From Pseudomonas cichorii (GTDB lineage: Bacteria; Pseudomonadota; Gammaproteobacteria; Pseudomonadales; Pseudomonadaceae): a stretch of DNA of 64,000 nucleotides. Within the stretch, counting starts at the first letter, position 1; each line of letters opens with the position of its first letter. A program made the translations under genes and the position numbers. Shown one piece after another: positions 55,052 through 62,608 of this stretch. The DNA lies in contig NZ_BLVZ01000014.1 in the NCBI RefSeq assembly GCF_015471405.1, forward strand, positions 1-64,000. Reading direction: 5' to 3'. The notes under the pieces are model-generated. The model saw nothing but the letters and a program-made list of their open reading frames with translations, did no database searches and had not been told where the DNA came from.

Positions 55052-55555
55052 ATGTCCAAAGTAAAATTGACCACCAACCACGGCGATATCGTTCTGCAAC
55101 TGAACGCAGAGAAGGCTCCGGTCACCGTTGCCAACTTTATCGAATACGTTAACGCTGGCCATTACAGCAACACCATTTTTCACCGTGTCATCCCTAACTT
55201 CATGATCCAGGGCGGCGGTTTCGAGCCGGGCATGAAAGAGAAGAAAGACAAGCGCCCAAGCATTCAGAACGAAGCCAACAACGGCCTGCCGAACAAGAAG
55301 TACAGCGTTGCCATGGCCCGTACCATGGAGCCGCATTCGGCATCCGCCCAGTTCTTCATCAACGTGGCTGACAACAGCTTCCTGAACCACAGCGCACCGA
55401 CCGTTCAAGGCTGGGGCTATGCCGTGTTCGGTGAAGTGATCGAAGGCAGCGAAGTGGTCGACAAGATCAAAGGCGTTTCAACCACCAGCAAATCCGGCCA
55501 CCAGGACGTACCGTCCGAAGACGTCATCATCGAGAAAGCAGAGATCGTTGAGTGA
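55052..55555 (+). CDS. ppiB: Cytoplasmic cyclophilin (prolyl isomerase B)
   Basis: A 167-residue cyclophilin without signal peptide. Active-site motifs: FHRVIPNFMIQGG (Arg, Phe, Gln), MARTMEPHSASAQFFINV and WGYAVFGEVIEG. It speeds proline isomerisation during folding. Its stop overlaps the GTG start of lpxH, so the two are coupled. Confidence 0.95.
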   Translation: MSKVKLTTNHGDIVLQLNAEKAPVTVANFIEYVNAGHYSNTIFHRVIPNFMIQGGGFEPGMKEKKDKRPSIQNEANNGLPNKKYSVAMARTMEPHSASAQFFINVADNSFLNHSAPTVQGWGYAVFGEVIEGSEVVDKIKGVSTTSKSGHQDVPSEDVIIEKAEIVE

Positions 55556-56298
55556 TACTGCTGATCTCCGACCTGCATCTTGAGGAAAAGCGCCCGGATA
55601 TTACCCGGGCGTTTCTGGATCTACTCTCTGGCCGGGCACGCCAGGCCAAGGCGTTGTATATCCTCGGGGACTTCTTCGAGGTCTGGGTCGGCGACGATGC
55701 AATGTCGCCGTTCCAGAGTTCGATCTGTCAGGCCCTGCGCGAACTGAGCGACAGCGGCACTCAGGTTTTCCTGATGCACGGCAACCGGGACTTCATGATC
55801 GGCAAGGCGTTCTGCAAGGCGGCTGGCTGCACCTTCCTGAACGATCCGAGCGTAGTTGCGCTAAACGGTGAGCCGGTGCTGTTGATGCATGGCGACAGCC
55901 TGTGTACCCGCGACGAAGGCTATATAAAGATGCGCCGCTACCTGCGCAACCCGGTGACCTTGTGGATATTGCGGCACCTGCCGTTGAATACCCGCCACAA
56001 GCTGGCGCGCAAACTGCGCAATGAAAGCCGTGTGAAAACCCGCATGAAAGCCAATGACATCGTTGATGTCACACCCGAGTTCATTCCCCTGGTGATGGAG
56101 CAATATGGCGTCCGCACACTGATTCACGGACACACCCATCGCCCGGCCATTCACAAGCTACAGATAGGCGACCAGACAGCGCAACGCATCGTATTGGGCG
56201 ACTGGGACCGTCAGGGCTGGGCCTTGCAGGTGGACGAACAGGGCTTCTCCCTGAACGCCTTCGACTTCCCGCCTGAGCAGATGACACTGCTGAACTGA
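55552..56298 (+). CDS. lpxH: UDP-2,3-diacylglucosamine diphosphatase
   Basis: A 248-residue calcineurin-like phosphoesterase making lipid X in lipid A synthesis. Metal-site motifs: ISDLHL (~5), GDFFEVWVGDD (~38), HGNRDFMIG (~78), a His in LMHGDSL and HGHTHRPAIH (~195). It starts with GTG overlapping the ppiB stop (GTGA). Confidence 0.95.
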   Translation: MILLISDLHLEEKRPDITRAFLDLLSGRARQAKALYILGDFFEVWVGDDAMSPFQSSICQALRELSDSGTQVFLMHGNRDFMIGKAFCKAAGCTFLNDPSVVALNGEPVLLMHGDSLCTRDEGYIKMRRYLRNPVTLWILRHLPLNTRHKLARKLRNESRVKTRMKANDIVDVTPEFIPLVMEQYGVRTLIHGHTHRPAIHKLQIGDQTAQRIVLGDWDRQGWALQVDEQGFSLNAFDFPPEQMTLLN

Positions 56299-56308
56299 AT
56301 CTGCTCAG

Positions 56309-56397
56309 TGGGAGGGAGCTTGCTCGCGACGGGGCCGGTAAATGTGAAAACTCATCACCCTCCAGGCCCTCTTCGCGACCAAGGTCGCTCCCACAGG
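56309..56397. repeat. Pair of REP elements, GGGAGC/GCTCCC type
   Basis: GTGGGAGGGAGCTTGCTCGC (56309-56328) and the facing TCGCGACCAAGGTCGCTCCC (56372-56391), flanking ~43 bp. They separate lpxH from the convergent pump gene. A different REP subtype from that at 51701. Confidence 0.65.
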
Positions 56398-56417
56398 ACC
56401 GTGTCCGACCAGGCTAT

Positions 56418-57947
56418 TTAATGACCGCCCGGCCCGGCCTTGGCGACAAACGGCGGTTTGGCCAGCCAGACCAGCAGAATCAACCCCGCAAACACCCAGC
56501 CCAGCATGTAGAAATAATCCACCGTGGACATCATGTAAGCCTGGCTGTTGAGGGTCTGTTCCAGTTGCGCATAAGCCTGCGGGCTCGCGCCTCCCAAACT
56601 GTTGAGCGCGTCACGGGTGGCCGGGTCGAAGGTGCTGATGTTTTCACTCAGGTAGGCGTGATGCTGATCGGCGCGGCGAATCCATATCCAGGTCGTGAGG
56701 GATGCCGCAAAGCTGCCGCCCAGAGTCCTGAGGAATGTCGCAAGCCCGGAGCCATCGGCGATCTGATGGGGCGGCAAGTCCGATAGCAGGATGCTCAAGG
56801 TCGGCATGAAGAACAGCGCCACACCAATACCCATGAACAACTGCACCAGCGCCACATGCTCGAAATCCACCTCGTTGGTAAATCCTGCCCGCATGAAGCA
56901 GCTCAAGCCCATGGCCAGGAATGCCAGACCGGCCAGCAAGCGCAGGTCGAACCTGTTGGCGTATTTACCGACGAAGGGCGACATCAATACCGGCAGGATA
57001 CCGATAGGCGCCACAGCCAGCCCGGCCCATGTCGCGGTGTAGCCCATCTGGGTCTGCAACCATTGTGGCAGCAGCAGGTTGATCCCGAAGAAGCCGGAGT
57101 ATCCACCGACCAGCACCAGAGTGCCGATCCGGAAGTTGCGATAGGCAAACAGCCGCAAGTTGACGATGGGATGCTTGTCGGTCATTTCCCAGATCACGAA
57201 CACCGACAACGCCACAATGGAGATCACCGAACCGATCACGATGAAGTTCGACTCGAACCAGTCCATGTCGTTGCCCTTGTCCAGGACGACCTGCAATGCC
57301 CCGACACCAATGATCAGGGTCAGCAGCCCGACGTAATCCATCGGCTGACGACTGGTGCTCACCGGGCGCTTGGCCATTTGCGTACGCACCACCCAGGCCG
57401 CAAACAGGCCAATGGGGACATTGATGAAGAAAATCCACGGCCAGCTGTAACTGTCGGTGATCCAGCCGCCCAGAATCGGCCCGGCAATCGGCGCGACCAC
57501 CGTGACCATGGCCAGCAGCGCCAGCGCCATCCCCCTTTTGGCGGGCGGGTAAACCGCGATCAGCAGCGTCTGGGTCATGGGATAAAGCGGCCCGGCCACC
57601 ACACCTTGCAGCACCCGGAAGCCGACCAGTTCGGGCATCGACTGGGAAATGCCGCACAGGAACGAAGCCAGCACGAACAGCAGGGTTGCCCACAGGAACA
57701 GCTTGACCTCACCGAAACGGCGGCTGAGCCAGCCAGTCAGTGGCAAGGCAATCGCGTTGCTCACCGCAAACGAAGTGATGACCCAGGTCCCCTGCTCCGA
57801 ACTCACGCCCAGATTTCCGGAAATGGTCGGCAAGGCGACGTTGGCAATAGTGGTATCGAGGACCTGCATGAAGGTCGCCAGCGACAGGCCGATGGTACAC
57901 ATCAGCAGGCTGGGCGGCGTAAATGAGGCCGGGGCGTTGTTGCTCAT
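56418..57947 (-). CDS. emrB: EmrB-type DHA2 multidrug exporter
   Basis: A 509-residue inner-membrane protein, ~14 helices. DHA2 motifs are clear: LDTTIANVALPTI in TM1 (the D-x-T-x-x-N-x-A-L-P signature), GWLSRRFGEVKLF in loop 2-3, RVLQGVVAGPLYPMTQT in TM4 and GPILGGWITDSYSWPWIFFINVPIG in TM5. Last gene of a marR-emrA-emrB operon. Expected to expel hydrophobic uncouplers and drugs through EmrA and an outer-membrane channel coded elsewhere. Confidence 0.93.
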   Translation of the reverse strand: MSNNAPASFTPPSLLMCTIGLSLATFMQVLDTTIANVALPTISGNLGVSSEQGTWVITSFAVSNAIALPLTGWLSRRFGEVKLFLWATLLFVLASFLCGISQSMPELVGFRVLQGVVAGPLYPMTQTLLIAVYPPAKRGMALALLAMVTVVAPIAGPILGGWITDSYSWPWIFFINVPIGLFAAWVVRTQMAKRPVSTSRQPMDYVGLLTLIIGVGALQVVLDKGNDMDWFESNFIVIGSVISIVALSVFVIWEMTDKHPIVNLRLFAYRNFRIGTLVLVGGYSGFFGINLLLPQWLQTQMGYTATWAGLAVAPIGILPVLMSPFVGKYANRFDLRLLAGLAFLAMGLSCFMRAGFTNEVDFEHVALVQLFMGIGVALFFMPTLSILLSDLPPHQIADGSGLATFLRTLGGSFAASLTTWIWIRRADQHHAYLSENISTFDPATRDALNSLGGASPQAYAQLEQTLNSQAYMMSTVDYFYMLGWVFAGLILLVWLAKPPFVAKAGPGGH

Positions 57948-58010
57948 CGCAAATCCTTGGAAACTGAGACGGAGCCCCGACCCGAAGGACGGGGCTTGCG
58001 GATTGGCGGA

Positions 58011-59216
58011 TCAGCGCTGGGCAGTCGCTTTGCTACTGGCTGCACTGTTGTCATGGATCAGACGCGCAATCATCGCGTCGGCATCAGCCAGTTGTTCGGC
58101 GTAGATATTGGTGCTGAAGCTCGCCTTCTTCGGCGGCTGCTGGGCCAGTACCGGGCCACTCTGGTCATGCAGATTGACATCGACCGTGGTCGACAGGCCG
58201 ATCCGCAGCGGGTTGTTCGCCAGCTCATCGGGGTTGATGTGAATCCGCACCGGCACGCGCTGAACGATCTTGATCCAGTTACCGGTCGCGTTCTGAGCCG
58301 GCAACAGAGCGAAGGCACTCCCGGTCCCGGCACCCAGGCTGTCGATGGTGCCGCTGTATTTCACATGGCTGCCGTACAGGTCCGAGGTGATCTCCACCGG
58401 CTGGCCAATGCGCATATTGCCCAGTTGCGTCTCTTTGAAATTCGCGTCGATCCACAGCTGATCCAGCGGAATCACCGCCATGGTTGCAGTGCCCGGCTGA
58501 ATCCGCTGGCCCAGTTGCACGGTACGTTTGGCCACATAACCGGTCACCGGCGACACAACCGTAGTACGGGCATCGGCCAGATACGCCTGACGCAATTGCG
58601 CAGCGGCAGCTTTTACGTCCGGGTGAGAAGAAACCACCGTGTCGTCCACCAGCGCAACGCTACTGGCCAGTTGTTGCTGGATATTGTTCAAGGAGCTCTG
58701 CGCGCTGGTCAGGTCATCCTTGGCGTGGGACAGCTCTTCCTGGGAAATCGCCCCGCTTACGGCCAGGCTACGGCGACGGTTGTAGTTGTCCTGAGCCTTC
58801 TGCACTTCGGCACGTTGCGCGGCCAGTTGCGCCTTCATGCCATCGACATTGCTGTAGAGCCCGCGCACCTGGCGCACGGCCTTGGCCAGATTGGCTTCAG
58901 CACTTTGCAGGCTGACTTCGGCATCGCTGGGGTCGAATTTGATCAGGACCTGGCCTTCGCGAACCAGATCACCGTCATCGGCGCCGATGCTGATGACCGT
59001 ACCGGTGGTCAGCGGCGTGATTTCGACGACGTTGCCATTCACATAGGCGTCATCGGTACTTTCGCTCCAGCGGCCATAAAACTCATGCCAGGCCCAGACA
59101 GCCGCACCGCCAAGGATGACGATCAGGGCGAGCACCAGCAGCATGAATTTGCGCTTGCCCGGATTCGTGTCTTGCGGCGAGCTGGCAGATGGTTTTTCAG
59201 TAGCGGCAGTAGCCAT
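58011..59216 (-). CDS. emrA: EmrA-type membrane fusion protein
   Basis: A 401-residue adaptor. One TM helix (~25-47: LLVLALIVILGGAAVWAWHEF), lipoyl half-motif (TDDAYVNGNVVEITPLTTGTVISIGADDGDLVREGQVLIKFD), a long coiled coil (~105-205) and a C-terminal barrel (ARTTVVSPVTGYVAKRTVQLGQRI). The SESTDDAYVNG opening is typical of EmrA. It lies between marR and emrB, 63 bp from emrB. Confidence 0.93.
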   Translation of the reverse strand: MATAATEKPSASSPQDTNPGKRKFMLLVLALIVILGGAAVWAWHEFYGRWSESTDDAYVNGNVVEITPLTTGTVISIGADDGDLVREGQVLIKFDPSDAEVSLQSAEANLAKAVRQVRGLYSNVDGMKAQLAAQRAEVQKAQDNYNRRRSLAVSGAISQEELSHAKDDLTSAQSSLNNIQQQLASSVALVDDTVVSSHPDVKAAAAQLRQAYLADARTTVVSPVTGYVAKRTVQLGQRIQPGTATMAVIPLDQLWIDANFKETQLGNMRIGQPVEITSDLYGSHVKYSGTIDSLGAGTGSAFALLPAQNATGNWIKIVQRVPVRIHINPDELANNPLRIGLSTTVDVNLHDQSGPVLAQQPPKKASFSTNIYAEQLADADAMIARLIHDNSAASSKATAQR

Positions 59217-59277
59217 GACGATTACCTGTAGTCGGTGAAGCAGTAATTGCGGGATATCGAGGTTTTACCGGGGCCGT

Positions 59278-59766
59278 TCATTTCGCCCCTGTGGACTTGA
59301 AGCTCAGGCGCGTGAGGGTGATGTGGTCGTCGGCGGCCACCAGCACCTTGGTCAGAATTCTTTGCAGGGTTTCGACTTCTTCCTTGTCCAGAACGGCAAA
59401 TGTGTCGTTCATCGCGTCAGCACCGATCTGCGGCAGCAGGTCCGAAAGTTTCTGCCCCTGCTCGGTCAAGGCCACATGCACCTGGCGTCGGTCGGCTGCC
59501 GAACGGGTGCGCACGATCAACTCCTTTTGCTCCAGACGATCAAGCATGCGCGTCATGGAACCGCTGTCGAGGGACAGGTGCCGACACAATTCGACAGGGG
59601 TATCGAGGGCGAACTGGGAAATGATGATCAGCACCTTGAACTGCGAAAAGGTGACGTCATAAGGCAGCAAATACTTGTCCAGCATGCGGTCCTTGAGAGC
59701 ATTGGTGCGACCGACCAACAGACCCATCAGGCTGGAATCAAAATTCTCGGACGTGAAATATTTCAA
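59278..59766 (-). CDS. MarR-family repressor of the pump operon
   Basis: A 162-residue winged-helix regulator. Recognition helix region LCRHLSLDSGSMTRMLDRLEQKELIVRTRSAADRRQVHVALTEQG is typical MarR/EmrR, with the wing DRR-Q-V. N- and C-terminal helices form the dimer. It heads the operon with emrA and emrB and likely represses it until a phenolic or drug ligand binds. Palindromic sites occur right upstream of its start. Confidence 0.92.
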   Translation of the reverse strand: MKYFTSENFDSSLMGLLVGRTNALKDRMLDKYLLPYDVTFSQFKVLIIISQFALDTPVELCRHLSLDSGSMTRMLDRLEQKELIVRTRSAADRRQVHVALTEQGQKLSDLLPQIGADAMNDTFAVLDKEEVETLQRILTKVLVAADDHITLTRLSFKSTGAK

Positions 59767-59781
59767 GGATTCACCATAAAA

Positions 59782-59855
59782 GCTGCTTAGGCAGCAATGT
59801 GGCGATATTACTGCCTAGACAGCTAATGTCAAAACATTTGTTAGCTGGCTAACAA
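59782..59855. promoter_or_regulatory. Palindromic operator candidates for the MarR regulator
   Basis: Three inverted repeats lie within 90 bp before the marR start: GCTGC-TTAG-GCAGC (59782-59795), CTGCCTAGACAG (59811-59822) and the perfect 18-bp TTGTTAGC-TG-GCTAACAA (59838-59855). MarR proteins bind such palindromes; overlap with the promoter would give autorepression. Confidence 0.55.
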
Positions 59856-59864
59856 TATCTTCAT

Positions 59865-59899
59865 AAAAAAACGACCGCTGGCAAGGCGGTCGTTTTTTA
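59865..59899. terminator. Bidirectional terminator downstream of miaE
   Basis: AAAAAACGACCGC / GCGGTCGTTTTTT perfect 13-bp stem with a 7-base loop, between miaE (minus, ends 59916) and the pump operon's promoter region. Confidence 0.85.
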
Positions 59900-59915
59900 T
59901 GAAGCCAGTGATAAC

Positions 59916-60527
59916 TCAGGCCGCGGCAGGCACACCGCTATGGAAGCGGAATTCCTCATCGGGACTTTCGATCAATTCACGCTCGGCATGGCGAATCTCT
60001 TCGATCTTGGCGTCAACATCGGCTTTATCGCCATAGGTATAGGCCAGCTTCAAGTAGTCCTGAAAATGCCGGGCCTCGGACTTCAACAGACCGCCGTAGA
60101 ACTTGGCAAGCTCTTCGTCCAGATGCGGCACCAGCGCAGCGAAACGCTCGCAGGAGCGGGCTTCGACGATGGCCCCCACAATCAGGGCGTCGGTCAGCCG
60201 GTAGGGATTATGGTTGCGCACCAGCTTGCGCAATGCCCCCGCATAACGCGCCGAACTGACGTTGGCCATCGGGATTTCGCGCTTGCGGATAATGCTCAGC
60301 ACCTGCTCGAAATGCCGCAGCTCTTCACGGGCCAGCCGCGACATCTTGCTCAGCAGGTCGAACTTGTCGTTGTACTGGAACATGAACTGAAACGCCGCCC
60401 CGGCCGCCTTTTTCTCGTTGTTCGCATGATCGATCAACAGAATGTCCAGATTGCGCAAAGCGGCCTGAACCCAACTGTCGGGCGTGCGGCAAAGCAGGAA
60501 GGCTTCGATTTCAGGGATCGGGTACAT
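59916..60527 (-). CDS. miaE: tRNA-(ms2io6A) hydroxylase
   Basis: A 203-residue diiron protein hydroxylating the isopentenyl side chain of ms2i6A37 in tRNAs. The ferritin-like four-helix iron ligands are visible: EKKAAG and EELRHFEQV in the first pair, EARSCERFAAL and SEARHFQDYL in the second. Start 60527 gives the family opening MYPIPEIEAFLLCRTPDSW; the longer frame would cross the divergent promoter. Divergent from the universal stress gene. Confidence 0.92.
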   Translation of the reverse strand: MYPIPEIEAFLLCRTPDSWVQAALRNLDILLIDHANNEKKAAGAAFQFMFQYNDKFDLLSKMSRLAREELRHFEQVLSIIRKREIPMANVSSARYAGALRKLVRNHNPYRLTDALIVGAIVEARSCERFAALVPHLDEELAKFYGGLLKSEARHFQDYLKLAYTYGDKADVDAKIEEIRHAERELIESPDEEFRFHSGVPAAA

Positions 60528-60599
60528 AAGCTCACAGATAGCGGGTTTGCAAGGCCGCGCATTATACGAGGGGCGTGCGTCTGCGGCGATAGAAATGCA

Positions 60600-60613
60600 G
60601 TGATCCAGATCAA
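60600..60613 (+). promoter_or_regulatory. Anr (FNR-type) box of the universal stress gene
   Basis: GTGAT-CCAG-ATCAA, 9 of 10 against TTGAT-N4-ATCAA. A -10 box TATAGT lies at 60637-60642, which sets the start near 60649 and centres the box about 42 bp upstream, the class II position for FNR-type activators. Confidence 0.75.
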
Positions 60614-60677
60614 GCGACGACCCGATGCGCTGCAACTATAGTTGTGGAACACAATTTGCCTTGTGGAGGTTAACCCC

Positions 60678-61538
60678 ATGCAGTCTATTCGCAGCATCCT
60701 GGTGGTCATCGATCCCAACCACGCCGATAGCCTGGCCCTAAAGCGCGCGAAACTGATTGCCGGGGTCACTCAGGCTCATCTGCACCTGCTGATCTGTGAC
60801 AAGGATCATCCCCATACGCAACAACTCAACGAGCTGAAAAGAAACCTTCAGGAAGAAGGCTTCACCGCCAGCGCGGAACAGCACTGGGAAGAGTCCACCC
60901 ACAAGACCATCTGCAAGGTGCAGCAAACCGAGGGCTGCGGCCTGGTCATAAAGCAGCACCTGCCGGACAACCCGCTGAAAAAGGCCCTGCTCACTCCCGA
61001 CGACTGGAAACTGCTGCGCTACTGCCCAAGCCCGGTGTTGATGGTCAAGACGTCACGGCCCTGGACAGGCGGCGTGATTCTCGCGGCTGTGGATGTCGGC
61101 AATGCGGATGGAGAACACAAGACGCTGCATTACAGCATCGTCGATCACGGCTATGACATTGCAGCACTGGCCAAGGGGCACTTGCACGTCATAACCGCCC
61201 ATCCGTCGCCCATGCTGTCGGCTGCCGACCCGATCTACCAGCTCAAGGAAAGCATCGAAACCCGCTATCGAGAGCAATGCCAGGCGTTCCAGACGGAATT
61301 CGATATCGACGACACCCACCTGCATATCGCAGAAGGTCCGGCTGATGTGCTGATTCCCTTTACGGCCAACCAGCTCGACGCAGTGGTCACCATCATCGGC
61401 ACCGTGGCGCGTACCGGTCTTTCAGGCGCACTGATCGGCAACACCGCCGAAGTGGTACTCGACTCGCTGGAAAGTGATGTGCTGGTTCTCAAGACCGAGG
61501 AAATCATCCGGCATCTGGAGGAGATGTTTGATGCGTAG
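60678..61538 (+). CDS. Tandem universal stress protein
   Basis: A 286-residue protein of two UspA domains (~1-140 and ~150-286). The second carries the ATP-type loop GTVARTGLSGALIGNTAEVVL; the first lacks the glycine loop. Ribosome site TGGAGG. The Anr box upstream and its place next to acnB match the P. aeruginosa gene PA1789, one of the oxygen-regulated Usp genes. Expected to aid survival at low oxygen. Transcribed alone. Confidence 0.9.
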   Translation: MQSIRSILVVIDPNHADSLALKRAKLIAGVTQAHLHLLICDKDHPHTQQLNELKRNLQEEGFTASAEQHWEESTHKTICKVQQTEGCGLVIKQHLPDNPLKKALLTPDDWKLLRYCPSPVLMVKTSRPWTGGVILAAVDVGNADGEHKTLHYSIVDHGYDIAALAKGHLHVITAHPSPMLSAADPIYQLKESIETRYREQCQAFQTEFDIDDTHLHIAEGPADVLIPFTANQLDAVVTIIGTVARTGLSGALIGNTAEVVLDSLESDVLVLKTEEIIRHLEEMFDA

Positions 61539-61590
61539 CGAATGAACGCCTACAAACTGATGCCGATCAGTCAAGGCATACATGTCACCT

Positions 61591-61680
61591 GTGGGAGGGG
61601 CCTTGGCCGCGACGACCTGCTGACAGGCAACACATTTTCAGCGCCTGAAACCGGGCTGTCGCGGTCAAGGCCCCTCTCAC
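61591..61680. repeat. Inverted REP pair, GGCCTTGGCC type
   Basis: GTGGGAGGGGCCTTGGCCGC (61591-61610, extends to 61613) and the facing GTCGCGGTCAAGGCCCCTCT (61658-61677) can fold into a long hairpin. Same family as the copy at 1572-1596. Confidence 0.7.
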
Positions 61681-61738
61681 GGATTTTGATTTCAGCCACC
61701 CGACTTTTGAAATCAGCCTCTCAAGGTCGGCATTACTC

Positions 61739-62209
61739 CTACAAACCGAGCGCATCCTTAAGGAAACCCGGCGCGATATATCGCTGGTAATGGGCTTCGG
61801 ACAGCAGGAAAAACTCACGGTCGATGGCATCACGCAACTCAGGCAGCGCCCAGTCGCGGAACTCCGGCAGCAGCACGAAGCCATAGGCCTCGACCTGATT
61901 GATGACCCGCGCACCGCGAGCGATCAATTGATAGGCCCAGCAATATTCGGACTGATGCGCCACAAAGCGGATCTTGCGCTGGACGAGCTGCATGCGCAGC
62001 TTCTCGACATCGAAAATTTCGAGCTTGGCCGCCATCACCTGAACCAGCAATTGCTCCAGGCGCAGCCAGACCGCTCTTTTCTCGTCTTCGTTATAGCCGT
62101 TCCAGTGGACCACTTCATGATGGAAACGCTTGCAGCCACGGCACACCAGGTCCCCGTAAACAGTGGAGCAAAGGCCGACACAAGGCGTTTTGATGATTTG
62201 ATCAGGCAT
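61739..62209 (-). CDS. DUF1289 family protein
   Basis: A 156-residue protein whose N-terminus has the DUF1289 Cys motif: TPCVGLCSTVYGDLVCRGCKRFHHEVVHW (Cys at ~9, 13, 22 and 25), a likely Fe-S or zinc site. The C-terminal ~100 residues are helical with no recognised domain; many DUF1289 proteins are shorter, so this tail is an added part. Start at 62209 (MPDQIIKTPC) is preferred over the longer frame; no strong ribosome site is seen for either. Confidence 0.8.
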   Translation of the reverse strand: MPDQIIKTPCVGLCSTVYGDLVCRGCKRFHHEVVHWNGYNEDEKRAVWLRLEQLLVQVMAAKLEIFDVEKLRMQLVQRKIRFVAHQSEYCWAYQLIARGARVINQVEAYGFVLLPEFRDWALPELRDAIDREFFLLSEAHYQRYIAPGFLKDALGL

Positions 62210-62295
62210 GGCTGGCAGGACAAGGGCAGGCGAAACGAGAAGGCATGTTAGCCCTTTGTCTAACAAGGGTCACCCCCGAAGATGTAGGGTCTAAC

Positions 62296-62324
62296 TTACC
62301 TTTAACGAAGTTTTGCCGTAGAAT
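62296..62324 (+). promoter_or_regulatory. Possible sigma-70 promoter of acnB
   Basis: TTACCT - 17 bp - TAGAAT; the -10 is good and the -35 poor. It would give a ~278-nt leader before acnB. Upstream, GTCTAAC is repeated (62258 and 62290 region), which could bind a regulator. Confidence 0.4.
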
Positions 62325-62356
62325 CATCGGGCCTTAGATGGCGCCAATGTCCGTTA

Positions 62357-62495
62357 GAAGCTGTTTTCAAAGCGTCACGAGCACAGTCAAGTTAATCCCG
62401 CAGTCCGGTGTCGGCAGGCCGTTCCCTCATCACGAATGGCCATGTCGACCTACACTCCCCCCGTCCTGCAGGCGTAAAACTTTGAAAACAGCTTC
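62357..62495 (+). repeat. 16-bp inverted repeat in the acnB leader
   Basis: GAAGCTGTTTTCAAAG (62357-62372) and its perfect complement CTTTGAAAACAGCTTC (62480-62495), 107 bp apart; outward extension adds TTA/TAA with one bulge. In RNA it would close a 139-nt structure ending ~113 nt before the acnB start. It could instead be the ends of a MITE-like insertion; no clear target duplication is seen. Confidence 0.6.
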
Positions 62496-62608
62496 GTAAG
62501 GAATTGCCGATACCCTGCCAACAAGGCTCGAAAGCCTTGCGTGGGTGCGGACAATTTCTGGATGAGCGTCCCGGACACCCATTTGGGACCACTGATGAGG
62601 GTAATACT

